Part shown: positions 8,275 through 15,841 of the stretch, in pieces
How the letters are laid out: each line of letters opens with the position of its first letter
Numbering within the stretch: position 1 is the stretch's first letter
Assembly (NCBI GenBank): GCA_902766255.1
Contig: CACXCS010000080.1
Coordinates: forward strand, 1-61,708
Direction of reading: 5' to 3'
From: an uncultured Bacteroidia bacterium
GTDB lineage: Bacteria; Bacteroidota; Bacteroidia; Bacteroidales; UBA932
Length of the DNA: 61,708 nucleotides
The notes under the pieces: model-generated
Seen by the model: only the letters and a program-made list of their open reading frames with translations
Database searches by the model: none
What the model was told of the DNA's origin: nothing
Made by a program: the position numbers and the translations under genes

Positions 8275-10282
8275 AGCAGACTCCAGGTTTACTGAAGGTC
8301 ATCTTGGCAGGCATTTCACGCACGTCGTCTTTGGAATAAGTTATGGTCCAGGAGTCCATGGTCATGAGTTCCCATACCCTGTCGGCGGTCATAGGGGCGG
8401 CGAACCGTACCTGGATGCTCGGCTCAAGCGCCTTGTTGAGCTTAAGATACGTCCCGATAACTCCCTCTTCTTTGGACAGATGATTGCTCAGGAACGGCAG
8501 GGCCCGCTTGATGATGGGCTTTTCGTAGTTGCGGTCCTGGATTTCGTATATGAACTGGGGCTGGCCCTCGTACACCTCGGCACGCTTCTTTACTATGGTG
8601 GTGTCGCCCGAAGGGTAGCGTCCGTTGTACTCGGCCTCGAACGGGTCAAACATGCGCTCCAGATACTCTGCAATGCCTATCTTGCCCTTGCCCTTCTCGA
8701 GACGTACGAAGGTGAAATCAACGGGTGTCTCCTTGACTCCGCCGCCGTGGACGGGCATGGCGAGCACTTTCTTTTCGACTATCTCCTTGAACCAGTCCTC
8801 GTCCAGATCCTCGGAGGGATCGGAATACACCCGGACTATCAGAGGACAGTCATATTCAGATTCGATGCCGAATATCTTGCGTCCTGTCAGGCGCATCTGC
8901 AAGCCGAGGTAATTCAAGTCGGTCTTGTTGGGCATGTGCTCGGTGCGTATAGTCTGCACCTGAAGCTCTTGGTAATCAGAAGGTTCCGGGGAGTTGACAC
9001 GGAAGTGGGAAGGTTCGTAGACATCTTCCAGAAGCTTCTCCTCGCTGGTGACTGAAGGATCGTATGTGAGCACCACAGTATGCGACTGAGCGTATGTCTT
9101 GACTCCGTGCACACCCTTGACATTCTCCATCTTGCCCTTGAAGGCCATGGAGCTGCCGTAGCAGTGTACGCTGGTCAGATTCTCTATGCGCAGGGTGCGG
9201 AGTTCCATGCCCTCTTCGATTCCCCATTTCTCATCGATGGTGGGAACCTCGAAACGGCCTCCGAAAATAATACCCAGAGCCGTAAGGACTACAGCGATGA
9301 AGGCGGGCAGCAAGCGGCCGGCCTTGTTCTTGATGGGTTTGGTTATCACTCCGAAACTCAGGGCCTTGCGGGGACAGGATGCTATGCACTCGCCGCAGAG
9401 GGTGCAGTCCACGTCTGTGACAATTCCGCCGCTGCCGGGAATGTTGATGTGGTAAGGGCAGTGCTTCTGGCAATTGTAGCAGCGCATGGTGCAGTTCTCG
9501 TCGTCGTAGATGACGTGAAGGAGCTGCAGCTTGGGCTTGCGGTACATGATTTCAAGCAGATAGCCTATGATGCAGAAAGCTGCGAGGAGCATCCACCACT
9601 GAAGGGGTAAGCCGAGGGCGGAAAGACCCCACCAGACCAGCGCAAGCAGCAACAGCGGCAGCCAGAAGCGGAACGTGTTGGCCGCAGCGCCCAGTGGACA
9701 GATGTAGCGACAGAAAAAACGCTTTATGAAGAAACCGCCCAGGACCACGACGACCAGGGCTACAATGCTCATCCACAACACGATTTCGCCTTTGAAGCCG
9801 GTGGCTACGGCGTAATACGGGTCGAATTTGCGGCAGAGCAGCTCGCTTGCCGTGGCTGTGGTGTAGAATATCCAGAACAGCAGACCATACTTGACGGCGC
9901 GGAGGATTTTGTCAGCCGCGCCCCCTTCTTTGAATTCCACGCCGCCCAGGCCTATGGATTTGCGTAGCTTGGTGAGCAGGTCTTCAAGTGAGCCGATGGG
10001 GCATAGGTAGGCACAGAACAACTTGCCGAACAATATAACGGCCGCTGCCAGAAGAATGCCCATGAGAATCTGGGACGAACTCATGGAGCAGGGGAGCGAA
10101 CCCCTTGTAGCATAAGTGGTAAGGGCTTCCAGGCCGCCCATTGGACACCAGGCCTCCGGGTCGGACGGGGCAAGTTTAGGGAAGACTTTTGCGGCCAGGC
10201 CGCTGAGGAAAAATATCAGGGCTGCCAGCACTCCCCACTGGAGGAGATACTTGGGCCAGTTGCTGCGAACAGTGCTTTTCAT
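8261..10282 (-). CDS. Membrane polyferredoxin (NapH/NosR-like) with HMA-like domain
   Basis: The 673-residue protein begins with about six membrane helices carrying CPMGG (near residue 46), CAYLCPIGS and CRYICPLG motifs, as in NapH/NosR-type electron carriers. Two [4Fe-4S] ferredoxin motifs follow: CTMRCYNCQKHCP and CTLCGECIASCP. After another helix (about 330-345) a domain of about 65 residues resembles a heavy-metal-associated (HMA) fold but has CYGS instead of CxxC. A C-terminal region of about 250 residues is unassigned. It probably moves electrons at the inner membrane; the partners are unknown. It is the first gene of a five-gene overlapping operon whose other products are secreted hydrolases, an odd pairing. 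A promoter lies five bases before the ATG. Confidence 0.82.
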   Translation of the reverse strand: MKSTVRSNWPKYLLQWGVLAALIFFLSGLAAKVFPKLAPSDPEAWCPMGGLEALTTYATRGSLPCSMSSSQILMGILLAAAVILFGKLFCAYLCPIGSLEDLLTKLRKSIGLGGVEFKEGGAADKILRAVKYGLLFWIFYTTATASELLCRKFDPYYAVATGFKGEIVLWMSIVALVVVVLGGFFIKRFFCRYICPLGAAANTFRFWLPLLLLALVWWGLSALGLPLQWWMLLAAFCIIGYLLEIMYRKPKLQLLHVIYDDENCTMRCYNCQKHCPYHINIPGSGGIVTDVDCTLCGECIASCPRKALSFGVITKPIKNKAGRLLPAFIAVVLTALGIIFGGRFEVPTIDEKWGIEEGMELRTLRIENLTSVHCYGSSMAFKGKMENVKGVHGVKTYAQSHTVVLTYDPSVTSEEKLLEDVYEPSHFRVNSPEPSDYQELQVQTIRTEHMPNKTDLNYLGLQMRLTGRKIFGIESEYDCPLIVRVYSDPSEDLDEDWFKEIVEKKVLAMPVHGGGVKETPVDFTFVRLEKGKGKIGIAEYLERMFDPFEAEYNGRYPSGDTTIVKKRAEVYEGQPQFIYEIQDRNYEKPIIKRALPFLSNHLSKEEGVIGTYLKLNKALEPSIQVRFAAPMTADRVWELMTMDSWTITYSKDDVREMPAKMTFSKPGVCYEYR

Positions 10283-10287
10283 AACTA

Positions 10288-10319
10288 CAAATATAACAAA
10301 AAGGAATCATTTGTTCAAA
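10288..10319 (-). promoter_or_regulatory. Full Bacteroidota-type promoter of the minus-strand operon
   Basis: On the minus strand TTTG (10319-10316) is followed by 20 bases and then TATATTTG (10295-10288), an exact -33/-7 pair. The -7 box ends five bases before the polyferredoxin ATG. Its -33 element lies next to that of the divergent symporter promoter. Confidence 0.8.
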
Positions 10320-10341
10320 TACAAAATATTGCCTAAATTTG
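10310..10341 (+). promoter_or_regulatory. Full Bacteroidota-type promoter of the DASS-porin operon
   Basis: TTTG (10310-10313), a 20-base spacer and TAAATTTG (10334-10341) match the -33/-7 consensus exactly. The -33 elements of this promoter and of the divergent one both fall in 10310-10319, so two polymerases could hardly occupy the site together. Confidence 0.8.
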
Positions 10342-10439
10342 CCGCCCGGAACAGCATGGGCCGAAAGGCCCGGATTATTTGGAGAAGCACTCTCATGCCC
10401 ATGTTGTCCCAAGCGACAGATAAAACATTGAATTTCAAT

Positions 10440-11894
10440 ATGTCAAACAGTAAGTTTTCCGTGAAGTATTGCGTGCTTCTGCCCATAGTGCTGATTGTCA
10501 CCATTCTTCTTTGGGCCCTCCCTACCTCGGCTTTCGGTATCGCGGACCTTACTCCCGTTCAGCAGCGGATGATAGCAATCTTCGTGTTCGCCGCGCTTAT
10601 GTGGATGTTTGAGATTATTCCCAACTGGACCACCTCACTTCTGGTCATAGTGGTGATGCTGCTTTCGGTGTCCAACAAGGGCCTGGCATTCCTGTGCAAG
10701 CCTGAATTCGGCACTCTGGTGGATTACAAGAGCATTATGGCCTCGTTTGCCGACCCTGTGGTCATGCTGTTCATGGGCGGCTTCGTGTTGGCTATCATCG
10801 CCTCCAAGTATGGTATGGACGCCGTCATAGCCAAGGGGCTCCTCGGCCTGTTCGGCAAAAAGCCCAAGATGGTTCTCCTCGGCTTCCTCATAATCATATC
10901 CATCTTCTCGATGTTCATGAGCAATACTGCCACCGCAGCAATGATGCTGGCGTTCCTGGCCCCCGTGCTCAAGGCTCTCCCAGAGGATGAAACCGGTAAG
11001 GTTGGCCTGGCCCTGTCCATTCCGGTAGCTGCCAACCTGGGCGGTATAGGCACTCCCATCGGAACTCCTCCCAATGCCATCGCAATCGGTGCCCTGGAGA
11101 ACGCCGGATATCAGATAGGCTTCGCAACCTGGATGTCCAGGATGATTCCTTACGTTGTGATAATGATCTTCATAGCCTGGGTGCTCCTTCAGCTTTTCTT
11201 CCCTTTCAAATCCGACAAGATCGAGCTTAAGATAGAAACCAAGGCCCGCAAGTGGGGATGGAAGGATTATGTGGCCTGGATTACTTTCTTCGTTACAATT
11301 TTGCTCTGGGTTACTGAACAGGCTACCGGCATCAACTCCAACATCGTGGCTCTTATACCTCTGGCTGTTTACACATGCACCGGAGTATTCGGCAAGGACG
11401 ACATCAAGGAGATCAACTGGAGCGTGCTCTGGCTCGTTGCCGGAGGCTTTGCCCTGGGTACCGGACTCAACAAGACCGGACTTGCCGCCACCCTTATCAA
11501 TGCAATTCCTTTCAGCGCGATGAACGTCGTGGTGGTCATGATAATAGCAGGCCTCATCTGCTACTTCCTTTCCAACTTCATCAGCAACTCCGCAACCGCT
11601 GCATTGCTGGTCCCCATCCTTATAGTGGTAGGTACAGCCATGGCCGATCCTTCTGCAGCCAACAACACCCAGTTCATGGCCCTCGGCGGCATGACAGCCA
11701 TGATTCCTTTCATTGCTGTGTGCGCCTCCATCGCAATGCTTTTCCCTATATCCACCCCTCCGAACGCCATTGCATCCTCTACCGGCCTGGTGAAGACTGC
11801 GCAGATGACCAAGGTCGGCATCATCATCGGCGTCATAGGCTTCGTGCTGGGTTACTTCCTGCTTACCAAAGTTTTCCCTTTTCCCATAGCATAA
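10440..11894 (+). CDS. DASS/SLC13 family sodium:anion symporter
   Basis: The 484-residue inner-membrane protein has roughly 11-12 hydrophobic helices. The two sodium-site motifs of the DASS family are present: SNTATA near residue 161 and SNSATA near residue 381, each followed by a helix-breaking Pro-rich loop (IGTPPNAIAIG and STPPNAIASS). It should import di- or tricarboxylates (or sulfate) with sodium; the substrate cannot be read by eye. I chose the ATG at 10440 because family homology begins there. An in-frame ATG at 10356, closer to the promoter, would add 28 residues. A porin gene follows one base after the stop, forming a two-gene uptake operon. Confidence 0.9.
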   Translation: MSNSKFSVKYCVLLPIVLIVTILLWALPTSAFGIADLTPVQQRMIAIFVFAALMWMFEIIPNWTTSLLVIVVMLLSVSNKGLAFLCKPEFGTLVDYKSIMASFADPVVMLFMGGFVLAIIASKYGMDAVIAKGLLGLFGKKPKMVLLGFLIIISIFSMFMSNTATAAMMLAFLAPVLKALPEDETGKVGLALSIPVAANLGGIGTPIGTPPNAIAIGALENAGYQIGFATWMSRMIPYVVIMIFIAWVLLQLFFPFKSDKIELKIETKARKWGWKDYVAWITFFVTILLWVTEQATGINSNIVALIPLAVYTCTGVFGKDDIKEINWSVLWLVAGGFALGTGLNKTGLAATLINAIPFSAMNVVVVMIIAGLICYFLSNFISNSATAALLVPILIVVGTAMADPSAANNTQFMALGGMTAMIPFIAVCASIAMLFPISTPPNAIASSTGLVKTAQMTKVGIIIGVIGFVLGYFLLTKVFPFPIA

Positions 11895-11895
11895 T

Positions 11896-12933
11896 ATGAA
11901 AAAACTATTCATCATCGCCGCAGCCCTGCTCTGCGGTTTTACAGCACTCGCCCAGGAACAGCAGACTCCTGAATACGGTGTCAAGCAGACTGGCTGGGCC
12001 AGCAAGCCCAAGGTAGGTGCCTATATCATCGGCTCTTATAAGTACAGCGACAAAGAAGGTGCTCACGGCGGTCCCGGTTTCAACGCCCGCCTCATCCGTG
12101 CTTATGTGGACGGTAGCATATTCGACCAGTTCAACTACAGGGTTCAGCTCCAGTTCAACGGCGGCCCTCACGTCAAGGACTTCTATGTGGAGTGGGCCAA
12201 GTACGATTTCTTCTCCGTCAAGATGGGACAGTTCAAGAGGGCATTCACCTTCGAGAATCCCATGAACCCCTGGGATGTGGGCGCGGGCGACTTCTCATTC
12301 CTTGTCCAGAAGATGGCCGGTATGGGCGACCGCCTGGGCGAGGCCAACATGGGAGGCCGTGACCAGGGCATCCAGATCCAGGGTGACTTCCTTCCTGTAG
12401 GTAAGGATCAGCATAAGCTCTTCCACTATCAGTTGGGCATCTGGAACGGTCAGGGTATCAACCTGGTGGATGCCGACCTCAAGAAGGACATCATCGGAAC
12501 CATCCAGATCCAGCCCATCAAGGGACTCAAACTGGGTGTGTTCGGATGGAAGGGCAACTGGATCAATGCCGACGGCCTGGACCTCAAGCGCGAGCGTATC
12601 AGCGCCGGCGTGAGCTTCGACCGTAACAACTGGACATTCCGCAGTGAGTATGCAACCGCCATCGCAGGCGAAAAGGCCCAGAGCGGCCCTGCCGATGCCC
12701 TTTATGTTACTCTCGGCGTACCTTTCACCGACTGGTTCAAGCTTTACGTAAAGTGGGACGAGTTCCGTGCTGCTGCTACTGCTGCAACCAGCCACGACAT
12801 GTACTCTGCCATCGCCAACTTCCGCTTGCACAAGAATCTCAACTTCCAGCTGGAGTACCGTTTCCACAACGATATGACCTATGCCGGCCGGAATTTCAAC
12901 GAGATCTGGTTCGAGACATACATTCGCTGGTAA
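11896..12933 (+). CDS. Outer-membrane porin of the OprO/OprP (Porin_O_P) type
   Basis: The 345-residue product has a signal peptide to about Ala19 (FTALAQ), then alternating beta strands with frequent aromatic girdle residues, ending in WFETYIRW, a typical outer-membrane C-terminal strand. Segments such as ARLIRAYVDGSIFDQFNYR and FSVKMGQFKRAFTFEN are characteristic of anion-selective porins of the Porin_O_P family. Its ATG follows the symporter stop by a single base, so the pair would bring the same anion across both membranes. Phosphate, sulfate and carboxylates are all possible; the neighbouring DASS gene favours carboxylates or sulfate. Confidence 0.88.
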   Translation: MKKLFIIAAALLCGFTALAQEQQTPEYGVKQTGWASKPKVGAYIIGSYKYSDKEGAHGGPGFNARLIRAYVDGSIFDQFNYRVQLQFNGGPHVKDFYVEWAKYDFFSVKMGQFKRAFTFENPMNPWDVGAGDFSFLVQKMAGMGDRLGEANMGGRDQGIQIQGDFLPVGKDQHKLFHYQLGIWNGQGINLVDADLKKDIIGTIQIQPIKGLKLGVFGWKGNWINADGLDLKRERISAGVSFDRNNWTFRSEYATAIAGEKAQSGPADALYVTLGVPFTDWFKLYVKWDEFRAAATAATSHDMYSAIANFRLHKNLNFQLEYRFHNDMTYAGRNFNEIWFETYIRW

Positions 12934-12939
12934 TTTTTG

Positions 12940-13020
12940 ACAAACAACTGCAGCACACCCCTCAGGAAGCCTTTTCCCCAGATATCGTGGCTTCCCGGGG
13001 GGTGTGCCGTGCTGTTTGTT
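12940..13020 (+). terminator. Long imperfect hairpin downstream of the porin gene
   Basis: The segment ACAAAC...CACACCCC near the left end pairs imperfectly with GGGGTGTG...GTTTGT at the right end. An inner GGAAGCC/GGCTTCC stem closes the loop. It lies directly after the porin stop and before the addB promoter. The T-rich stretch after it is interrupted, so it may be a terminator, an mRNA-stabilising structure or both. Confidence 0.5.
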
Positions 13021-13064
13021 GCTTTAATTATGCGGAGCGTTATTATAGTTTCAGTTTTTCTGAG

Positions 13065-13072
13065 TATATTTG
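13065..13072 (+). promoter_or_regulatory. -7 box of the addB promoter
   Basis: TATATTTG is an exact TAnnTTTG match and ends six bases before the addB ATG. No TTTG is found at the -33 position. It is probably the promoter for the whole 13.1-25.4 kb gene string. Confidence 0.6.
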
Positions 13073-13078
13073 TGTAGT

Positions 13079-15841
13079 ATGACTCCGTTCCTCAAGCAAG
13101 TCGCAAGACATTACTATAACGGAAGCAGAGACATCAGCAGTCTCTGCTTTGTTTTTCCTAACCGAAGGGCACTCCGCTTTTTCGAGCATTATCTCGGGCA
13201 GGAGATAGCCGCATCGGGCTCCGGCCCCGTGATCAGCCCAAGGCTGTTCACCATGAACGACTTCTTCTATCACGCCACTTCCGAGGCCCCGTCCGACCGA
13301 ATCCCACTGCTGCTGGAACTTTACCGCTGCTACAAGGAGCTCAATCCCAATGCCGAAAGCCTGGACGATTTCATCTTCTGGGGAGATACCCTGCTTGGTG
13401 ATTTCGACGACATCGACAAATACCTCGTCAACCCTGAGCAGCTATTCGCCAACGTATCCGATATCAAGGAGATGCAGGACGACTACTCTTACCTGTCTCC
13501 TGCCCAGAGAGAGGCAATCCTTCATTTCATCGACCATTTCAAATCTGCCGGAGAAATCAAGGAGGGGTTCCTGAGCATCTGGCGCATACTACTGCCGCTC
13601 TATCAATCGTTCCGGAGCACCCTCAAAGCAAAGGGTATGTCGTACGAGGGCATGGTGTACCGCGAGCTGGCCGAACGCCTTGAAACCGAAAGTGCCGCTA
13701 CGATCGTACAAGACCGCTTCTGCTGGTCGGACCGCTTTGTTTTCGTGGGTCTCAATGCGTTGAATGAGTGTGAGAAAGCTCTGCTGCGAAAGCTCCACCG
13801 GGCCGGCCTTGCCGAGTTCTGCTGGGATTACCGCTCCGACTATATCCGCAACCTGCATAACAAGTCCTCCCTGTTTCTCAGGGACTTTACGGTTGAATTC
13901 CCCAGCGCTTTCCAGCCCGACCCGGAAGGACTTCCCGATACTCAGTTCAATGTGCTCAGCGTGCCCGGAGGCATAGCCCAGGCCAAGCAGCTGCCGGAAA
14001 TCCTTGCCCGTTGCACTGCTTCTCCAGGCATCGAAACGGCCGTTGTCCTGCCTGACGAGCAGTTGCTGATTCCCGTTCTGAATTCCATTCCAGAGCATGT
14101 GCAAAAGCTCAATGTCACAATGGGTTATCCCATTGCCGGCAGTCAAATGTGGACGCTCCTGAGCGACCTTGGGGCCCTTCAGCTTCATATCAGGCAAAGC
14201 AACGGACAATGGCACTTTTATCACCGCCAGCTTTGGGAGGTGGCATCCAATTCGATAGTGAAGTCGGTTCTTACGGACAAGGGCAGGCAGCTGCTCGAGG
14301 CGTGTCGTATAGACCGCAGGTATTATGTTCCTCAGAGTGACCTTCAGGGTGATCCCGTGCTGGATGTGCTGTTCCGCCCTGTCGTAAAAGACACCTCTCC
14401 TGCTCCCACCGGCCCTGTCTGCCAGTGGCTCCAAAGCGTGCTCGCCACCATCGGACCCCGGCTCAAGTCGCTGGAGGACATGCAGTTCGAGCTTGACTTC
14501 GCCAAGCTTTGCTACGAGGCCCTGGAGCGTCTGTCTTCATATGACCTTGTACTTCAGCCGGCTTCGTTCTTCCGCCTGCTCATGCAGGTCCTCTCCGGTG
14601 CCACTGTACCGTTCGAGGGCGAACCGCTGGAGGGCCTGCAGATCATGGGCCCGTTGGAACTCCGTGCCATGGACTTTCAGAATCTCATCATCCTGAGCTG
14701 CAACGAGGGCGTATTCCCCAGGCGCTCGGTGAGTTCTTCATTTATTCCTCCTGAGCTCAGGAAGGGCTTCGGCCTGCCTACATATGAATACCAGGATGCC
14801 GTGTGGGCATATTACTTCTACCGGATGATACAGCGCTGCTCGAACGTCTGGTTGGTGTACGACTCACGCACCGAGGGCCTCAAAGGTGGCGAGCCAAGCC
14901 GGTACCTGCGTCAGCTCGAGATGCATTTCGGCGTGAAATTCAATCACTTCGAGGCTTACGCGCCTCTCGGAAGGGGAGAGGAAGACGGAGACATTCCCAA
15001 GACGGCGGATGACATTCAGGCGTTGCGTTCCCGTAATCTTTCGGCCAGCGCCGTCAAAAGTTTCCTCACCTGCCCGGTACAGTTCTATTACGCCAAAGTC
15101 AAGAATCTGGAAGCTCAAAAAGAAGTGATGGAATCGCTTGACGCCGGCAAGTTCGGAACTGTCCTTCATGCCGTCATGCAGGATCTGTACACTGAAGGAA
15201 CGGTTGCGGATGTTACGTACATAAGCTCCCTGCTCAAGTCAGGGGCCAGCATCAAGTCGATAGTAAACAGCAAGATATGTAAGGAGCTCAAAACATTCGA
15301 AGTGAGCGGCCGAAACCTGGTTTTCGCCGACGTTATTTGCAGTTATGTCGAGGCGATACTCAAGGCCGACCTCGAGCAGGTGCGCCGTAGCGGCCCTCTG
15401 CATATACTTGGCGCAGAACGTGAGGTGGAACAGCATATAAGGGGATTCAATTTTATTGGTTACGTCGACCGTCTGGAAAGTTCCGCTCCAGGGGTTCTCC
15501 GCGTGGTGGATTACAAAACCGGTCGTGTGGATCCAGAGGATCTTGACTTCGGGCCTTCGGGGGACATCCCGCAGATAGGCTTGCAACTGTATATGTACAA
15601 GCGCCTTGTGGCCCCTTACCATCCGGGAGCCCTGATTACCGGCGCTATCTACCGTCCTGCCGCCCTGATGACGGGGGACGAAGTGATCTCTCACCCTCTC
15701 GACCAGGATTACTGCTTGCGCATGGATGCTGCACTCGACTCCGTGCTCGACAGTATCTGCGACCTTTCCGTTCCCTGGCAGCGTACCGACAAAAGGGACA
15801 AATGTGCTTATTGTGACTTTAGAGCTATCTGCGGACGATGA
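13079..15841 (+). CDS. addB: AddB-like nuclease subunit of a RecBCD/AddAB-type complex
   Basis: The 920-residue protein carries a PD-(D/E)XK nuclease domain at its C-terminus: FGTVLHAVMQDLY, IGYVDRLE and VVDYKTGR give the active-site residues. The AddB iron-sulfur staple is present as Cys665 (FLTCPVQFYYAK) plus the terminal CAYCDFRAIC. The N-terminal region (CFVFPNRRALRFFEHYL) corresponds to the inactivated helicase-like half. It is shorter than Firmicutes AddB but fits the Bacteroidota version. With AddA it should process double-strand breaks for RecA loading. A TTG nine bases upstream is possible but the ATG is favoured. The stop overlaps the addA ATG by four bases. Confidence 0.9.
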   Translation: MTPFLKQVARHYYNGSRDISSLCFVFPNRRALRFFEHYLGQEIAASGSGPVISPRLFTMNDFFYHATSEAPSDRIPLLLELYRCYKELNPNAESLDDFIFWGDTLLGDFDDIDKYLVNPEQLFANVSDIKEMQDDYSYLSPAQREAILHFIDHFKSAGEIKEGFLSIWRILLPLYQSFRSTLKAKGMSYEGMVYRELAERLETESAATIVQDRFCWSDRFVFVGLNALNECEKALLRKLHRAGLAEFCWDYRSDYIRNLHNKSSLFLRDFTVEFPSAFQPDPEGLPDTQFNVLSVPGGIAQAKQLPEILARCTASPGIETAVVLPDEQLLIPVLNSIPEHVQKLNVTMGYPIAGSQMWTLLSDLGALQLHIRQSNGQWHFYHRQLWEVASNSIVKSVLTDKGRQLLEACRIDRRYYVPQSDLQGDPVLDVLFRPVVKDTSPAPTGPVCQWLQSVLATIGPRLKSLEDMQFELDFAKLCYEALERLSSYDLVLQPASFFRLLMQVLSGATVPFEGEPLEGLQIMGPLELRAMDFQNLIILSCNEGVFPRRSVSSSFIPPELRKGFGLPTYEYQDAVWAYYFYRMIQRCSNVWLVYDSRTEGLKGGEPSRYLRQLEMHFGVKFNHFEAYAPLGRGEEDGDIPKTADDIQALRSRNLSASAVKSFLTCPVQFYYAKVKNLEAQKEVMESLDAGKFGTVLHAVMQDLYTEGTVADVTYISSLLKSGASIKSIVNSKICKELKTFEVSGRNLVFADVICSYVEAILKADLEQVRRSGPLHILGAEREVEQHIRGFNFIGYVDRLESSAPGVLRVVDYKTGRVDPEDLDFGPSGDIPQIGLQLYMYKRLVAPYHPGALITGAIYRPAALMTGDEVISHPLDQDYCLRMDAALDSVLDSICDLSVPWQRTDKRDKCAYCDFRAICGR

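Noticed and set aside
10635-12011. A 458-codon open frame on the minus strand
   Set aside because: It is antisense to the DASS symporter; its His/Asp/Gly-rich sequence mirrors membrane-helix codons and has no recognisable motif.
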